Numbered from the stretch's first letter, positions 40,451 to 50,370 are shown. The stretch: 64,000 nucleotides of DNA from Streptomyces sp. Z26 (GCF_003665095.1 NZ_RCHV01000002.1:4698501-4762500); one strand, 5' to 3'. Notes: generated by a model not told the origin, from the sequence alone. Numbers and translations: made by a program.

Positions 40451-42670
40451 GTGACTGACTCGACCATCATCTATACGGACACTGACGAGGCCCCGGCCCT
40501 GGCGACGTACTCGTTCCTGCCGGTGGTCAAGGCGTACGCCTCGACGGCCGGGGTTTCCGTCGAGAGCCGCGACATCTCCCTGGCGGGGCGCATCATCGCC
40601 GTCTTCCCCGAGTACCTGGAGCCGGGCCAGCGCATCGCCGACGAACTCGCCGAGCTGGGCGAGCTGGCGGGCACGCCCGGGGCGAACATCATCAAGCTGC
40701 CCAACATCTCCGCCTCGATCCCGCAGCTCAAGGCCGCCGTCGCGGAACTCCAGTCCCAGGGCTACGACCTGCCGGACTACCCCGACGACCCCAAGACCGA
40801 CGAGGAGCGCGACATCCGCGCCCGCTACGACAAGGTCAAGGGCAGCGCGGTCAACCCCGTCCTCCGCGAGGGCAACTCCGACCGCCGCGCCCCCGCGTCC
40901 GTCAAGAACTACGCGCGCCAGCACCCGCACCGCATGGGCGCCTGGACGCCGGAGTCGAGGACGAACGTCGCGCACATGACGGCCGACGACTTCCGCTCCA
41001 CCGAGAAGTCCGTGGTCGTGAAGGAGGACGGCAGCCTCCGGATCGAACTCGTCGGGGACGACGGCAGCACCACCGTGCTCCGCGAGTCGGTGCCCGTGCA
41101 GGCGGGCGAGGTCGTGGACGCCGCCGTGCTGCGGGTCGCGGCGCTCCGCGAGTTCCTCACCGCGCAGATCGCCCGCGCCAAGGCCGAGGGCGTGCTGTTC
41201 TCCGTACACCTCAAGGCCACGATGATGAAGGTGTCGGACCCGATCATCTTCGGGCACGTCGTACGGGCGTTCTTCCCGAAGACGTTCGCCGCGCACGGCG
41301 AGACGCTGATGGCGGCCGGGCTGACCCCGAACGACGGGCTCGGCGGCATCCTCAAGGGCCTGGAGTCGCTGCCCGACGGCGCCGCCGTCAAGGCGTCCTT
41401 CGAGGCGGAGCTGGCCGAGGGCCCCGACCTGGCGATGGTCGACTCGCACCGCGGCATCACCAACCTGCACGTACCGAGCGACGTGATCGTCGACGCCTCG
41501 ATGCCCGCCATGATCCGTACGTCCGGCCACATGTGGAACGCCGACGACCAGGAGGCCGACACCCTCGCGGTCATCCCCGACAGCAGCTACGCGGGCATCT
41601 ACCAGGTCGTCATCGACGACTGCCGCGCGCACGGCGCGTACGACCCGGCCACCATGGGCTCCGTGCCGAACGTCGGCCTGATGGCCAAGAAGGCCGAGGA
41701 GTACGGCAGCCACGACAAGACGTTCGAGGTCCCGGTCACCGGCACCGTACGCGTCGTCGACGGCGCGGGCGACGCCGTGCTGGAGCAGGTCGTCAGCGCG
41801 GGCGACATCTTCCGCGTCTGCCAGACCAAGGACGTGCCGATCCGCGACTGGGTCAAGCTCGCCGTCACCCGCGCCCGCGCCACCGGCACCCCGGCCGTCT
41901 TCTGGCTGGACGAGAGCCGCGCGCACGACGCGAACCTCATCGCCAAGGTCGAGCAGTACCTCCCGGAGCACGACACCGAGGGCCTGCGGATCGAGGTCAT
42001 GGCGCCGGTCGACGCCATCGCCTTCTCCCTGGAGCGCATTCGCCGCGGCGAGGACACCATCTCCGTCACCGGCAACGTGCTGCGCGACTACCTCACCGAC
42101 CTGTTCCCGATCCTGGAGCTGGGCACGAGCGCCAAGATGCTCTCGGTGGTGCCGCTGATCAACGGCGGCGGACTGTTCGAGACCGGCGCGGGCGGCTCCG
42201 CGCCGAAGCACGTGCAGCAGCTCGTCAAGGAGAACTACCTGCGCTGGGACAGCCTCGGCGAGTTCCTCGCCCTGGCCGTCAGCTTCGAGCACCTCGCCCA
42301 GAAGACGGGCAACGCGCGGGCCCAGATCCTGGCCGACACGCTCGACCGGGCGACCGCCACGTTCCTGAACGAGAACAAGTCCCCGACCCGCAAGCTCGGC
42401 GGCCTCGACAACCGCGGCAGCCACTTCTACCTGGCGCTCTACTGGGCCCGGGAGCTGGCGACGCAGACCGACGACGCGCAGCTGGCCGAGGCGTTCCGCG
42501 CGCTCGCGGACACCCTCCGGGAGCAGGAGGAGACGATCGTCGCCGAACTGCTCGCGGTCCAGGGCCAGTCCGCCGACATCGGCGGCTACTTCCGCCCCGA
42601 CGCGGCGAAGGCCGCGGCGGTCATGCGGCCGTCGAAGGTCTTCAACGAGGCGCTGGCCACCCTCGGCTGA
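40451..42670 (+). CDS. icd: monomeric NADP-dependent isocitrate dehydrogenase
   Basis: This 739-residue cytoplasmic enzyme oxidises isocitrate to 2-oxoglutarate with NADP, at about twice the length of the dimeric type. Diagnostic blocks include GANIIKLPNISASIPQLKAA near residue 78, NPVLREGNSDRRAP near residue 135, HLKATMMKVSDPIIFGHVV near residue 255, and ENKSPTRKLGGLDNRGSHF near residue 640. The GTG at 40451 has GGAG six bases upstream. It feeds the 2-oxoglutarate enzyme Kgd encoded about 11 kb away. It is flanked by a palindromic operator and a long terminator hairpin, so it is monocistronic. Confidence 0.96.
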   Translation: MTDSTIIYTDTDEAPALATYSFLPVVKAYASTAGVSVESRDISLAGRIIAVFPEYLEPGQRIADELAELGELAGTPGANIIKLPNISASIPQLKAAVAELQSQGYDLPDYPDDPKTDEERDIRARYDKVKGSAVNPVLREGNSDRRAPASVKNYARQHPHRMGAWTPESRTNVAHMTADDFRSTEKSVVVKEDGSLRIELVGDDGSTTVLRESVPVQAGEVVDAAVLRVAALREFLTAQIARAKAEGVLFSVHLKATMMKVSDPIIFGHVVRAFFPKTFAAHGETLMAAGLTPNDGLGGILKGLESLPDGAAVKASFEAELAEGPDLAMVDSHRGITNLHVPSDVIVDASMPAMIRTSGHMWNADDQEADTLAVIPDSSYAGIYQVVIDDCRAHGAYDPATMGSVPNVGLMAKKAEEYGSHDKTFEVPVTGTVRVVDGAGDAVLEQVVSAGDIFRVCQTKDVPIRDWVKLAVTRARATGTPAVFWLDESRAHDANLIAKVEQYLPEHDTEGLRIEVMAPVDAIAFSLERIRRGEDTISVTGNVLRDYLTDLFPILELGTSAKMLSVVPLINGGGLFETGAGGSAPKHVQQLVKENYLRWDSLGEFLALAVSFEHLAQKTGNARAQILADTLDRATATFLNENKSPTRKLGGLDNRGSHFYLALYWARELATQTDDAQLAEAFRALADTLREQEETIVAELLAVQGQSADIGGYFRPDAAKAAAVMRPSKVFNEALATLG

Positions 42671-42710
42671 CCGCCCTCCCCGTACGGCGCAGGACCCTCG
42701 TACGACGAAA

Positions 42711-42767
42711 GACCGCACCCGGCCCGCGCGTACGCCTCACGGCGTGCGTCGCGGGCCGGGTGCGGTC
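42711..42767. terminator. bidirectional terminator between icd and sodN
   Basis: A perfect 18-bp stem, GACCGCACCCGGCCCGCG (42711-42728) with CGCGGGCCGGGTGCGGTC (42750-42767), separates the convergent genes. Confidence 0.88.
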
Positions 42768-42786
42768 GTGTGGGACCCCGGCCTGG

Positions 42787-43182
42787 TCAGCCGTTCTTGG
42801 TCGCCCAGAAGATCTTGTCGATCTGGGCGATGTGGTCCAGGGCCTTCTGGCCCGTCGCCGGGTCGCTCGACCCCTTGGCGGCGCTGAGCGCCTTGAGGGT
42901 GTCGTTCACCAGCTGGTGCAGCTCCGGGTACTTCTCGAAGTGCGGCGGCTTGAAGTAGTCGCTCCAGAGCACCGACACGTGGTGCTTGGCGAGCTCGGCG
43001 CGCTCCTCCTTGATGACGGTGGCGCGGGCCCGGAAGTGCGGGTCCTCGTTCGCCTGGAACTTGTCCTGGATGGCCTTGACGGACTCGGCCTCGATACGTG
43101 CCTGGGCCGGGTCGTACACGCCGCAGGGGAGGTCGCAGTGGGCGCTGACCTCCACCTTGGGGGCGAACAGGCGGGAAAGCAT
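42787..43182 (-). CDS. sodN: nickel-containing superoxide dismutase
   Basis: This 131-residue cytoplasmic enzyme dismutates superoxide using nickel. The first 14 residues (MLSRLFAPKVEVSA) are a propeptide that must be cut so that the amino group of His1 can bind nickel. The mature N-terminus HCDLPCGVYDP is the nickel hook with His1, Cys2 and Cys6. The rest is a four-helix bundle. The divergent gene at 43325 encodes the matching processing protease. In Streptomyces sodN is induced by nickel, in opposition to the iron enzyme controlled by Nur. Confidence 0.97.
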   Translation of the reverse strand: MLSRLFAPKVEVSAHCDLPCGVYDPAQARIEAESVKAIQDKFQANEDPHFRARATVIKEERAELAKHHVSVLWSDYFKPPHFEKYPELHQLVNDTLKALSAAKGSSDPATGQKALDHIAQIDKIFWATKNG

Positions 43183-43324
43183 AAAGCTGTCCTTCCTCGT
43201 GATCGTCTTCTCCCGTGCGAGATTACTCCGTGCGGGAGCGCTTTTCGCGTGTGCCCCGGGGTGCCTAGGACAAAAGTCCAGTAGGAGTCTGAGACAGGTG
43301 CAGGATCGGACCGGAGGCGGACAG

Positions 43325-43816
43325 ATGCCGGAGCGGGCGCGGGAACGGTCGTGGCGTCGGCCGTACGGGGAGTCGGGGGAGCCCGGGGCGCGGGAACGGG
43401 AGCCGCGGGAGCCGTACGCGCGCAGCCCGTTCGCGCGGATCGGCCTGGCCGAGGTCTACAACCCGTCGATGCTGCCGACACTGCGTCCCGGCGACCGGCT
43501 GGTGGTGCACTACGGGACGCCGGTGCGGACGGGGGACGTGGTGGTGCTGCGGCACCCGTTCCAGCACGACCTGCTGATCGTGAAGCGGGCGGTGGGGCGG
43601 CGCGGCGGCGGCTGGTGGGTGCGCGGCGACAACCCGGAGGTGCGCAACGACAGCCGCGAGTTCGGCGCCGTACCCGACGAGTTGGTGGTCGCCCGCGCGT
43701 GGCTGCGGCTGCGCCCCCCGCGCGGGCTTCAGTTCTCGCCGCTGCCGGTGCTCGGCTGGCTGCTGTCGGCGGTGCGTCCGCTGGGACCGTTCTCCAGGCG
43801 CTTCCGGGCGCGGTAG
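43325..43816 (+). CDS. sodX: nickel-type superoxide dismutase maturation protease SodX
   Basis: SodX is a signal-peptidase-I-like protease that trims the SodN propeptide. In this 163-residue protein the catalytic Ser is in EVYNPSMLPTLRPGDRLVV and the general-base Lys in DLLIVKRAVGRRG, with the GDNPEVRNDSREFG block that signal peptidases share. Unlike signal peptidases it lacks a clear membrane anchor. The first 40 residues are Arg/Glu-rich. ATG 43325 follows CGGAGGCGG. It is divergent from sodN, and its 3' end overlaps the convergent CGNR gene by 88 bases. Confidence 0.92.
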   Translation: MPERARERSWRRPYGESGEPGAREREPREPYARSPFARIGLAEVYNPSMLPTLRPGDRLVVHYGTPVRTGDVVVLRHPFQHDLLIVKRAVGRRGGGWWVRGDNPEVRNDSREFGAVPDELVVARAWLRLRPPRGLQFSPLPVLGWLLSAVRPLGPFSRRFRAR

Positions 43817-44349
43817 GCGGCGACGTTGGCGCGGGTCGCGCAGCGGTCGGAGCAGTAGCGCCGGGAGCGGTTGGTGGAGGTGTCGAGGTAGGCGTTGCGG
43901 CAGGGTTGCGCCTGGCAGACGCCGAGCCGGTCGACGCCGAGGTCGGTGAGGCTGAACGCGAGGCCCATGCAGGCGGTGGCGGCGTACCCGGCGGTCGCGT
44001 TGGCGGCGTGGTCGGCGAGGTGCATGTGCCAGCGGGGGCGGCCCTCGTCGTCCAGGTACTCGTGCCCGGAGATCTGGGGGCTGGTGGGGAACTCCATGAG
44101 CAGGGAGTTCAGCAGGTCCACCGCCCGTACCTGGTCCCCCTCGGACGCGGCCCCGAAGACGGCGCGCAGCCGGGTGCGTACGCCGCGCAGGCGCGTCACG
44201 TCGGCGTCCGTCGCGCGGCGGGCGGCCTGCTGGCTGGGGCCGAACAGTTCGCGTACGGCCTCGACGGAGGTGAGGGTGTCGGTGCCGCGCTCGGGTTCCT
44301 CGGTGTTGACCAGGCGGACGGCGAAGTCTGCGTAATAGCTCAGTTCCAC
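43729..44349 (-). CDS. CGNR zinc-finger domain protein (ABATE family)
   Basis: This 206-residue protein has an N-terminal helical ABATE-type domain (residues 1-135, e.g. YADFAVRLVNTEEPERGTD) and a C-terminal CGNR zinc finger: LGVCQAQPCRNAYLDTSTNR then YCSDRCATRANVAAYRARKR. The four cysteines would bind zinc. Such proteins are thought to be regulators responding to stress, but without a defined target. The GTG at 44349 begins MELSYYADF. It is divergent from the methyltransferase at 44434. Its last 30 residues are encoded opposite the end of sodX. Confidence 0.88.
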   Translation of the reverse strand: MELSYYADFAVRLVNTEEPERGTDTLTSVEAVRELFGPSQQAARRATDADVTRLRGVRTRLRAVFGAASEGDQVRAVDLLNSLLMEFPTSPQISGHEYLDDEGRPRWHMHLADHAANATAGYAATACMGLAFSLTDLGVDRLGVCQAQPCRNAYLDTSTNRSRRYCSDRCATRANVAAYRARKRLENGPSGRTADSSQPSTGSGEN

Positions 44350-44433
44350 TTGTGATCCTTACGGCGGGCCGTCTATGGTCGGTAAGAGCTGAAGGGTGTT
44401 TCAGGCTATTACATGCGGGCTGGAGGACGAGCG

Positions 44434-45228
44434 GTGACGATCGAGGCTACGGGCCGGCGGAACGCGGAGCCCACCGAATGGCAGGCGTGGCAGGACAGTT
44501 GGGACCGCCAGCAGGAGTGGTACCTGCCCGACCGCGAGGAACGCTTCCGGGTGATGCTCGACATGGTCGAGGCACTCGCCGGGGACGCGCCCCGGGTGCT
44601 GGACCTCGCGTGCGGCACGGGCAGTATCTCGGACCGGGTGCTGAAGCGGTTCCCCCGGGCGGAGACCGTCGGCGTCGACCTCGATCCCGTGCTGCTCGCC
44701 ATCGCGCGCGGCCACTTCGCGGACGAACCGCGCGCCGCGTTCGTCACGGCCGACCTCACCGACCCGAGGTGGACCGAGGCGCTCCCGTACGACTCGTACG
44801 ACGCCGTGCTCACCGCCACCGCGCTGCACTGGCTGCGTACGGACGCGCTGGGCGAGCTGTACGGGCGGCTCGCGGGAGTGGTGCGCGAGGGTGGCGTGTT
44901 CATGAACGCCGACCACATGCCGGACGCCACCACCCCGCGCGTCGACGCGGCGGAACGCGCCTTCGACCGCGCCCGCCGCGAGGCGGCGAGGGACGCCGGG
45001 GCGGAGGACTGGGCGGGCTGGTGGCAGCGGGTGGCCGCCGACGAGCGGCTGTCCGGGCTCGCCGCCGAGCGGTTCGCGCTGCTGGGCAACCCGGTCCGGG
45101 GCGACCACGCCGACGGCGAGGTGCAGTCCGTGGACTGGCACGTCCGTACGCTGCGCGGGCACGGCTTCGCCGAGGCCAAGGCGGTCTGGTGCTCGCCGTC
45201 GGACGGCCTGGTGCTCGGGTTGCGCTGA
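44434..45228 (+). CDS. class I SAM-dependent methyltransferase
   Basis: This 264-residue enzyme has motif I RVLDLACGTGSISDRVLKRF near residue 53, the acidic TVGVDLDPVLLAIARGHF, and YDAVLTATALHWLR as motif IV with the following helix, the pattern of trans-aconitate or UbiE-like small-molecule methyltransferases. The GTG at 44434 follows GGAGGACGAGCG; an upstream ATG at 44413 is in frame but lies on the ribosome site. It is flanked by a strong bidirectional terminator downstream. Substrate is unknown. Confidence 0.88.
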   Translation: MTIEATGRRNAEPTEWQAWQDSWDRQQEWYLPDREERFRVMLDMVEALAGDAPRVLDLACGTGSISDRVLKRFPRAETVGVDLDPVLLAIARGHFADEPRAAFVTADLTDPRWTEALPYDSYDAVLTATALHWLRTDALGELYGRLAGVVREGGVFMNADHMPDATTPRVDAAERAFDRARREAARDAGAEDWAGWWQRVAADERLSGLAAERFALLGNPVRGDHADGEVQSVDWHVRTLRGHGFAEAKAVWCSPSDGLVLGLR

Positions 45229-45242
45229 CCCCGTACGCGTAC

Positions 45243-45274
45243 GGGGGTGGTACGGGCGCACCCGTACCACCCCC
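45243..45274. terminator. bidirectional terminator
   Basis: GGGGGTGGTACGGG (45243-45256) pairs perfectly with CCCGTACCACCCCC (45261-45274) over a 4-base loop, between the convergent methyltransferase and malic enzyme genes. Confidence 0.85.
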
Positions 45275-45305
45275 GCGTCGTCCCTCCGGGCGGAGCGCCC
45301 GACGC

Positions 45306-46502
45306 CTACCGGCGGGCGACGCCCCCGGCGCGGGCGGCCGCGGCCACGGCGGCGGTCACCGCGGGGGCGACCCGCTCGTCGAACGGCGACGGGATGACCT
45401 TCTCCGCGCTCAACTCGTCGGCCACGACGGCGGCCAGCGCCTCGGCCGCGGCGATCTTCATGCCCTCGGTGATCTCCGAGGCGCGCACCTGGAGGGCGCC
45501 CGCGAAGACGCCGGGGAACGCGAGGACGTTGTTGATCTGGTTCGGGTAGTCGCTGCGGCCCGTGGCCACCACCGACGCGTACTTGCGGGCCACGTCCGGG
45601 TGGATCTCCGGGTTCGGGTTGGCCATCGCGAAGATGAACGCGTCCGGGGCCATCGTCGCCACCGCGTCCTCCGGCACCGTGCCGCCGCTGACACCGATGA
45701 ACACGTCCGCCCCGGCGAGCACGTCCGTCAACGAACCGCTGTGGCCCGCCTTGTTCGTGAACCCGGCCAGCTCCCGCTTCACGGCCGTGAGGTCCGTACG
45801 GTCCGCCGAGACGACACCCTTGCGGTCGCAGACGGCGACGTCACCGATGCCCGCCTCGACCAGGATGCGCGAGATGGCCACGCCGGCGGCCCCGGCGCCG
45901 GAGATCACCGCGCGCAGCTGCCCGAGCTGCCGACCGCTCACGCGCGCGGCGTTGCGGAGGGCGGCGAGGGTGACGATGGCGGTGCCGTGCTGGTCGTCGT
46001 GGAAGACCGGGATGTCCAGGCGTTCCTTCAGCCGGTCCTCGATCTCGAAGCAGCGCGGCGCCGAGATGTCCTCCAGGTTGATGCCGCCGAAGGACGGGGC
46101 GAGCCGCGCGACGGTCTCCACGAGGTCGTCCACCTCGCGGCAGTCGAGCGCGATCGGCACCGCGTCCACGCCGCCGAACTGCTTGAAGAGGATGGCCTTG
46201 CCCTCCATCACCGGAAGCGACGCCTCCGGCCCGATGTCGCCCAGCCCCAGCACCGCGCTGCCGTCCGTCACCACGGCCACGACCTGCGACTTCCAGGTGT
46301 AGTCGTGGACCTGCTCCGGGTTCTCCGCGATCGCGGTGCACACCTTGGCGACCCCGGGGGTGTACGCGAGGGACAGGTCGTCCGCGTTCCGCACGGGAAC
46401 GGTCGCCTGGACCGCCATCTTGCCGCCACGGTGGAGGGCGAATGCCGGATCGATGACATCCCCTTCCAGCCTGTCCTCTGAGTTGACGATCTCCGCTGCC
46501 AC
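45306..46502 (-). CDS. NAD(P)-dependent malic enzyme
   Basis: This 398-residue enzyme decarboxylates malate to pyruvate and supplies NAD(P)H. The short bacterial form is recognisable from SLAYTPGVAKVCTAIAENPE near residue 47, VTDGSAVLGLGDIGPEASLP near residue 80, the metal-binding FHDDQHGTAIVTLAAL near residue 150, and the nucleotide site VISGAGAAGVAISRIL near residue 185. AMANPNPEIHPD is the end-domain block. No phosphotransacetylase-like extension is present. The GTG at 46502 has AAGGGG about nine bases upstream. A 677-base gap before the next gene contains a mobile element. Confidence 0.94.
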   Translation of the reverse strand: MAAEIVNSEDRLEGDVIDPAFALHRGGKMAVQATVPVRNADDLSLAYTPGVAKVCTAIAENPEQVHDYTWKSQVVAVVTDGSAVLGLGDIGPEASLPVMEGKAILFKQFGGVDAVPIALDCREVDDLVETVARLAPSFGGINLEDISAPRCFEIEDRLKERLDIPVFHDDQHGTAIVTLAALRNAARVSGRQLGQLRAVISGAGAAGVAISRILVEAGIGDVAVCDRKGVVSADRTDLTAVKRELAGFTNKAGHSGSLTDVLAGADVFIGVSGGTVPEDAVATMAPDAFIFAMANPNPEIHPDVARKYASVVATGRSDYPNQINNVLAFPGVFAGALQVRASEITEGMKIAAAEALAAVVADELSAEKVIPSPFDERVAPAVTAAVAAAARAGGVARR

Positions 46503-46791
46503 TTTGTGGACCCCTTTATCGTGAATATGGCGAGGGTGGCCGTTCCCGGTGTGGGGAACGGGCGGGCACCACGTCCGCGGCCGGGGCCGCGGTTGGCCGC
46601 TGCCACCGGGGGAGTTGCGGACGCCGGGCGCGCCGCACACGCGCCCTGGGTCCCCGGGTGAGGGGTGTAACTGTCTTTTGTACCGGATGACGGTGGCCCC
46701 GCACGAACGTCTTTGGTCACACCGCTTCCACACTGTGCGGAAAGTCAGACCAAAAGGGGCCGAGTCACCGCATGAACTGAGGATTCCTCTA

Positions 46792-46955
46792 GGCGGTGTC
46801 CGGGCGATCTTGTCGGGCTCGCGACGACGGCTACGGCACCTCGCCGCGTTGTCGGAGTCGTCCATGTACGGCCCGGTACGAGGACGATCCTCCGCCTTGC
46901 GATGCACCGCATCCGACACCGCGAGCCATCCCTCAAAGATCGCCCGGACACCACC
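46792..46955. mobile_element. 164-bp MITE-like element with 20-bp terminal inverted repeats
   Basis: The left end GGCGGTGTCCGGGCGATCTT (46792-46811) matches the complement of the right end (46936-46955) at 19 of 20 positions. Both ends are bordered by TA within CTAG, suggesting a TA target duplication like that of IS5/IS427-type elements. An inner GGCTCGCG/CGCGAGCC pair extends the symmetry. It encodes no transposase. CTAGGCGGTG also recurs directly after the right end. The rest of the 46503-47179 gap holds a TTTGGTC/GACCAAA dyad (46712-46754) and the promoter region of the transporter operon, with no gene seen. Confidence 0.8.
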
Positions 46956-47179
46956 TAGGCGGTGCCTCGGGCGGCGGGGGAACGGACTCCCGCGAGGCGT
47001 CCGGACCGGAGCGCCGCCGCGCCCTGTATGCGGAGTGAGCTATCCGTTATCCGATTTTGACATCGACGGCGCTCTGCTGCCCGTGGTCCGGATGGCAAGA
47101 TGCCCCCCATCACACAAGGTCGTGAAGCTCGAAGATGCGTTCCCGGCAGGCGACCGTCACCCAGCAGGAGGACCCGGCA

Positions 47180-48130
47180 ATGACCGTAAGCACCACCCGC
47201 CGCTCCACGACCGTGCGATCGCGGGCCGCTGCGGCCGGGGCCGTCGCCGTCGCCGGGGCCCTGCTGCTGAGCGCCTGCGGGGACCAGACGGACGACGCGG
47301 ACGGCGGCGGGAAGAAGAGCGAGGGCAAGGAAGCGCCCCTCTTCGACCAGCTGCCCAAGAAGATCCAGGACGCGGGTGTGGTCAAGGTCGGCTCGGACAT
47401 CGCCTACGCGCCCGTCGAGTTCATGGACGAGAACAACGAGGTCGCGGGCATCGACCCGGACGTCGCGAAGGCGCTGGGCGAACAGCTGGGCGTCGAGTTC
47501 AAGTTCGCCAACGGCACGTTCGACGGACTCGTCACCGGCCTCAACTCCGGCCGCCACGACGTCATCATGTCCTCCATGACGGACACCAAGGACCGTCAGG
47601 AGGGCCTGGACGAGAGCGGCAAGAAGGTCGGCGCGGGCGCCGACTTCGTGGACTACTTCAAGGCCGGTTCCTCGATCCTGGTCAAGAAGGGGAACCCGGA
47701 CGGCGTCAGCTCCCTCGACGACCTCTGCGGCGAGACCGTCGCGCTCCAGCGCGGCACGGCGAACGAGGACCTCGCCAAGGAGCAGAGCAAGAAGTGCGAC
47801 AAGCCGATCAAGGTGCTCGCCTTCGAGAAGGACACCGAGGCGCTGCTCCAGCTGAAGCAGGGGCGCGCGATCGCGGACCTCAACGACTTCCCGGTCGCCG
47901 CGTACAACGCGAAGACCTCCGGCGGCGGCAAGGACTTCGAGGTCGTCGGCGACCAGATCAACGCCGCCCCGTACGGCATCGCGGTGAGCAAGAAGAACAC
48001 CGAACTGCGGGACGCGGTGCAGGCCGCCCTCGCGGCGATCATGAAGAACGGGGAGTACGAGAAGGTGCTCGAGAAGTGGGACGTCGCCAACGGCGCGCTG
48101 ACCGAGGCCACCGTCAACGCCGGTCAGTGA
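47180..48130 (+). CDS. polar amino-acid ABC transporter substrate-binding lipoprotein
   Basis: This 316-residue lipoprotein captures an amino acid, probably glutamate-like or basic, for the permease and ATPase that follow. A long basic n-region (RRSTTVRSR) and hydrophobic core end at lipobox L-S-A-Cys33. The mature protein is a family-3 solute-binding protein: VKVGSDIAYAPVEFMDENNE then VAGIDPDVAKALGEQLG, HDVIMSSMTDTKDRQ and the hinge block ETVALQRGTANEDLA. The ATG at 47180 follows AGGAGG. It heads a three-gene operon with the permease 134 bases downstream. Confidence 0.92.
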   Translation: MTVSTTRRSTTVRSRAAAAGAVAVAGALLLSACGDQTDDADGGGKKSEGKEAPLFDQLPKKIQDAGVVKVGSDIAYAPVEFMDENNEVAGIDPDVAKALGEQLGVEFKFANGTFDGLVTGLNSGRHDVIMSSMTDTKDRQEGLDESGKKVGAGADFVDYFKAGSSILVKKGNPDGVSSLDDLCGETVALQRGTANEDLAKEQSKKCDKPIKVLAFEKDTEALLQLKQGRAIADLNDFPVAAYNAKTSGGGKDFEVVGDQINAAPYGIAVSKKNTELRDAVQAALAAIMKNGEYEKVLEKWDVANGALTEATVNAGQ

Positions 48131-48264
48131 CCCGCCCCGCCCGGGGCCCGCGCGGCGTGCGGCACCCGTCCGCGCGCCCCGCCCCGGGCAGCCCCCGCCA
48201 GTCCGCCGTGATGTCCGCCGTGCCCGTGCAGTCCCGCCGTGCCGTGCAGTGAGGTAGCCGCCCC

Positions 48265-49190
48265 GTGTCAGAACCCGTCGTGAAGCAGAAGGTGCCGCAC
48301 GTGCCACCGGAGGCCATCAAGGCCATCCCGGTGCGCCACTACGGTCGTTGGATCAGCGCCGTCCTCGTCCTGGTGATGCTCGGGCTGCTCGGCTGGGCGC
48401 TCTCCAACGCCGAGATCAAGTGGGGCACCGTCCCCGACTACCTCGACTACGACACCGTGCTCAAGGGCGCGGGCAACACGCTGCTGATCACGGTGCTCGG
48501 CATGCTCATCGGCGTGCTGCTCGGCACCCTGCTCGCCGTGATGCGCCTGTCGAAGAACCCGGTGGTCAGCAGTGTCGCCTGGGGGTACGTCTGGTTCTTC
48601 CGCGGCACTCCCGTACTGGTGCAGCTGATGCTCTGGTACAACCTGGCGCTGATCTTCCCGATCCTCAACCTCGGCTTCTACAAGGACGAGATGAACGACG
48701 TCATGACGCCGTTCCTCGCCGCGCTCCTCGGCCTGGGGCTCAACGAGGCCGCGTACATGGCGGAGATCAGCCGCGCCGGCATCCAGTCCGTGGACGAGGG
48801 GCAGACGGAGGCCGCGCAGGCGCTCGGCATGACCCGGACCCGCACCATGCAGCGGATCGTGCTGCCGCAGGCGATGCGCGTGATCGTGCCGCCGACCGGC
48901 AACGAGTTCATCAACATGCTGAAGACGTCGTCGCTCTGTTTCGCCATCCAGTTCGAGGAGTTGATGAAGTCCGTCACGGACATCTCCTCGCGCAACCTCG
49001 CGGTGATGGAGCTGCTGATGGTGGCGACGATCTGGTACCTCGTACTGACCACGGTCTTCAGCATCGGGCAGTTCTACATCGAACGGTACTTCCAACGCGG
49101 TTCCTCCCGCACGCTGCCCGAGACGCCGCTACAGAGGGCGAGGAGAAACCTGATGACGTTCACCCGCGGCACCGGATCGGGGGCCAAGGC

Positions 49191-49194
<4 letters not shown>
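48265..49194 (+). CDS. amino-acid ABC transporter permease
   Basis: This 309-residue membrane subunit has a long N-terminal cytoplasmic stretch with an IKAIPVRHYGRW motif, then about five helices. The HisM-type region YVWFFRGTPVLVQLMLWYN is typical of polar amino-acid permeases, and the ATPase-contact loop is EGQTEAAQALGMTRTRTMQR. Fusion of both permease functions in one homodimeric chain is usual when only one permease gene is present, as here. GTG 48265 is the start. It overlaps the ATPase gene by four bases. Confidence 0.92.
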
Positions 49195-49952
<758 letters not shown>

Positions 49953-49962
49953 CGTTCTACCG

Positions 49963-49996
49963 GGAGCGCCCGCGGCCACGGTGCCGCGGGCGCTCC
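49963..49996 (+). terminator. terminator of the amino-acid transporter operon
   Basis: GGAGCGCCCGCGGC (49963-49976) pairs perfectly with GCCGCGGGCGCTCC (49983-49996) over a 6-base loop. Confidence 0.82.
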
Positions 49997-50056
49997 GGCG
50001 TGTCCGGGGCCGCATACCCTGGACGCGTACCGTCCCCGCAACTCTGGAGCACCGCC

Positions 50057-50239
50057 TTGTACTTCACCGACCGCGGCATCGAGGAGCTGGAGCAGCGGCG
50101 CGGCGAGGAGGACGTCACCCTCGGGTGGCTGGCCGAGCAGCTGCGTACGTTCGTGGACCTCAACCCGGACTTCGAGGTGCCCGTGGAGCGGCTGGCGACC
50201 TGGCTGGCGCGGTTGGACGACGACGAGGACGACGACTGA
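50057..50239 (+). CDS. DUF6104 small acidic protein
   Basis: This 60-residue protein, MYFTDRGIEELEQRRGEEDV then a helical VTLGWLAEQLRTFVDL region and an acidic DDDEDDD tail, matches a conserved Streptomyces family named DUF6104. The start is TTG at 50057, with GGAG nine bases upstream; no ATG or GTG is available in a suitable place. No function is known. It sits alone between the transporter terminator and the DUF4097 operon. Confidence 0.82.
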   Translation: MYFTDRGIEELEQRRGEEDVTLGWLAEQLRTFVDLNPDFEVPVERLATWLARLDDDEDDD

Positions 50240-50336
50240 CACGGCGCGGCGCCGGGCGGTAACGGGCGGTACGGGTCGCGTGACGCGTAAGTCGCGTAAG
50301 TCGCGAGGCGGGAACGCTTGCACTCCGTGAGGGTCG

Positions 50337-50370
50337 CGACATATCGTGTCCACGAGGACGCGATATGTCG
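50337..50370 (+). promoter_or_regulatory. palindromic operator before the DUF4097-PadR operon
   Basis: CGACATATCG (50337-50346) and CGATATGTCG (50361-50370) are perfect inverted arms separated by 14 bases, just upstream of the GTG start at 50396. PadR proteins bind similar ATAT-rich dyads, so the PadR protein of this operon is the likely ligand. Confidence 0.65.
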
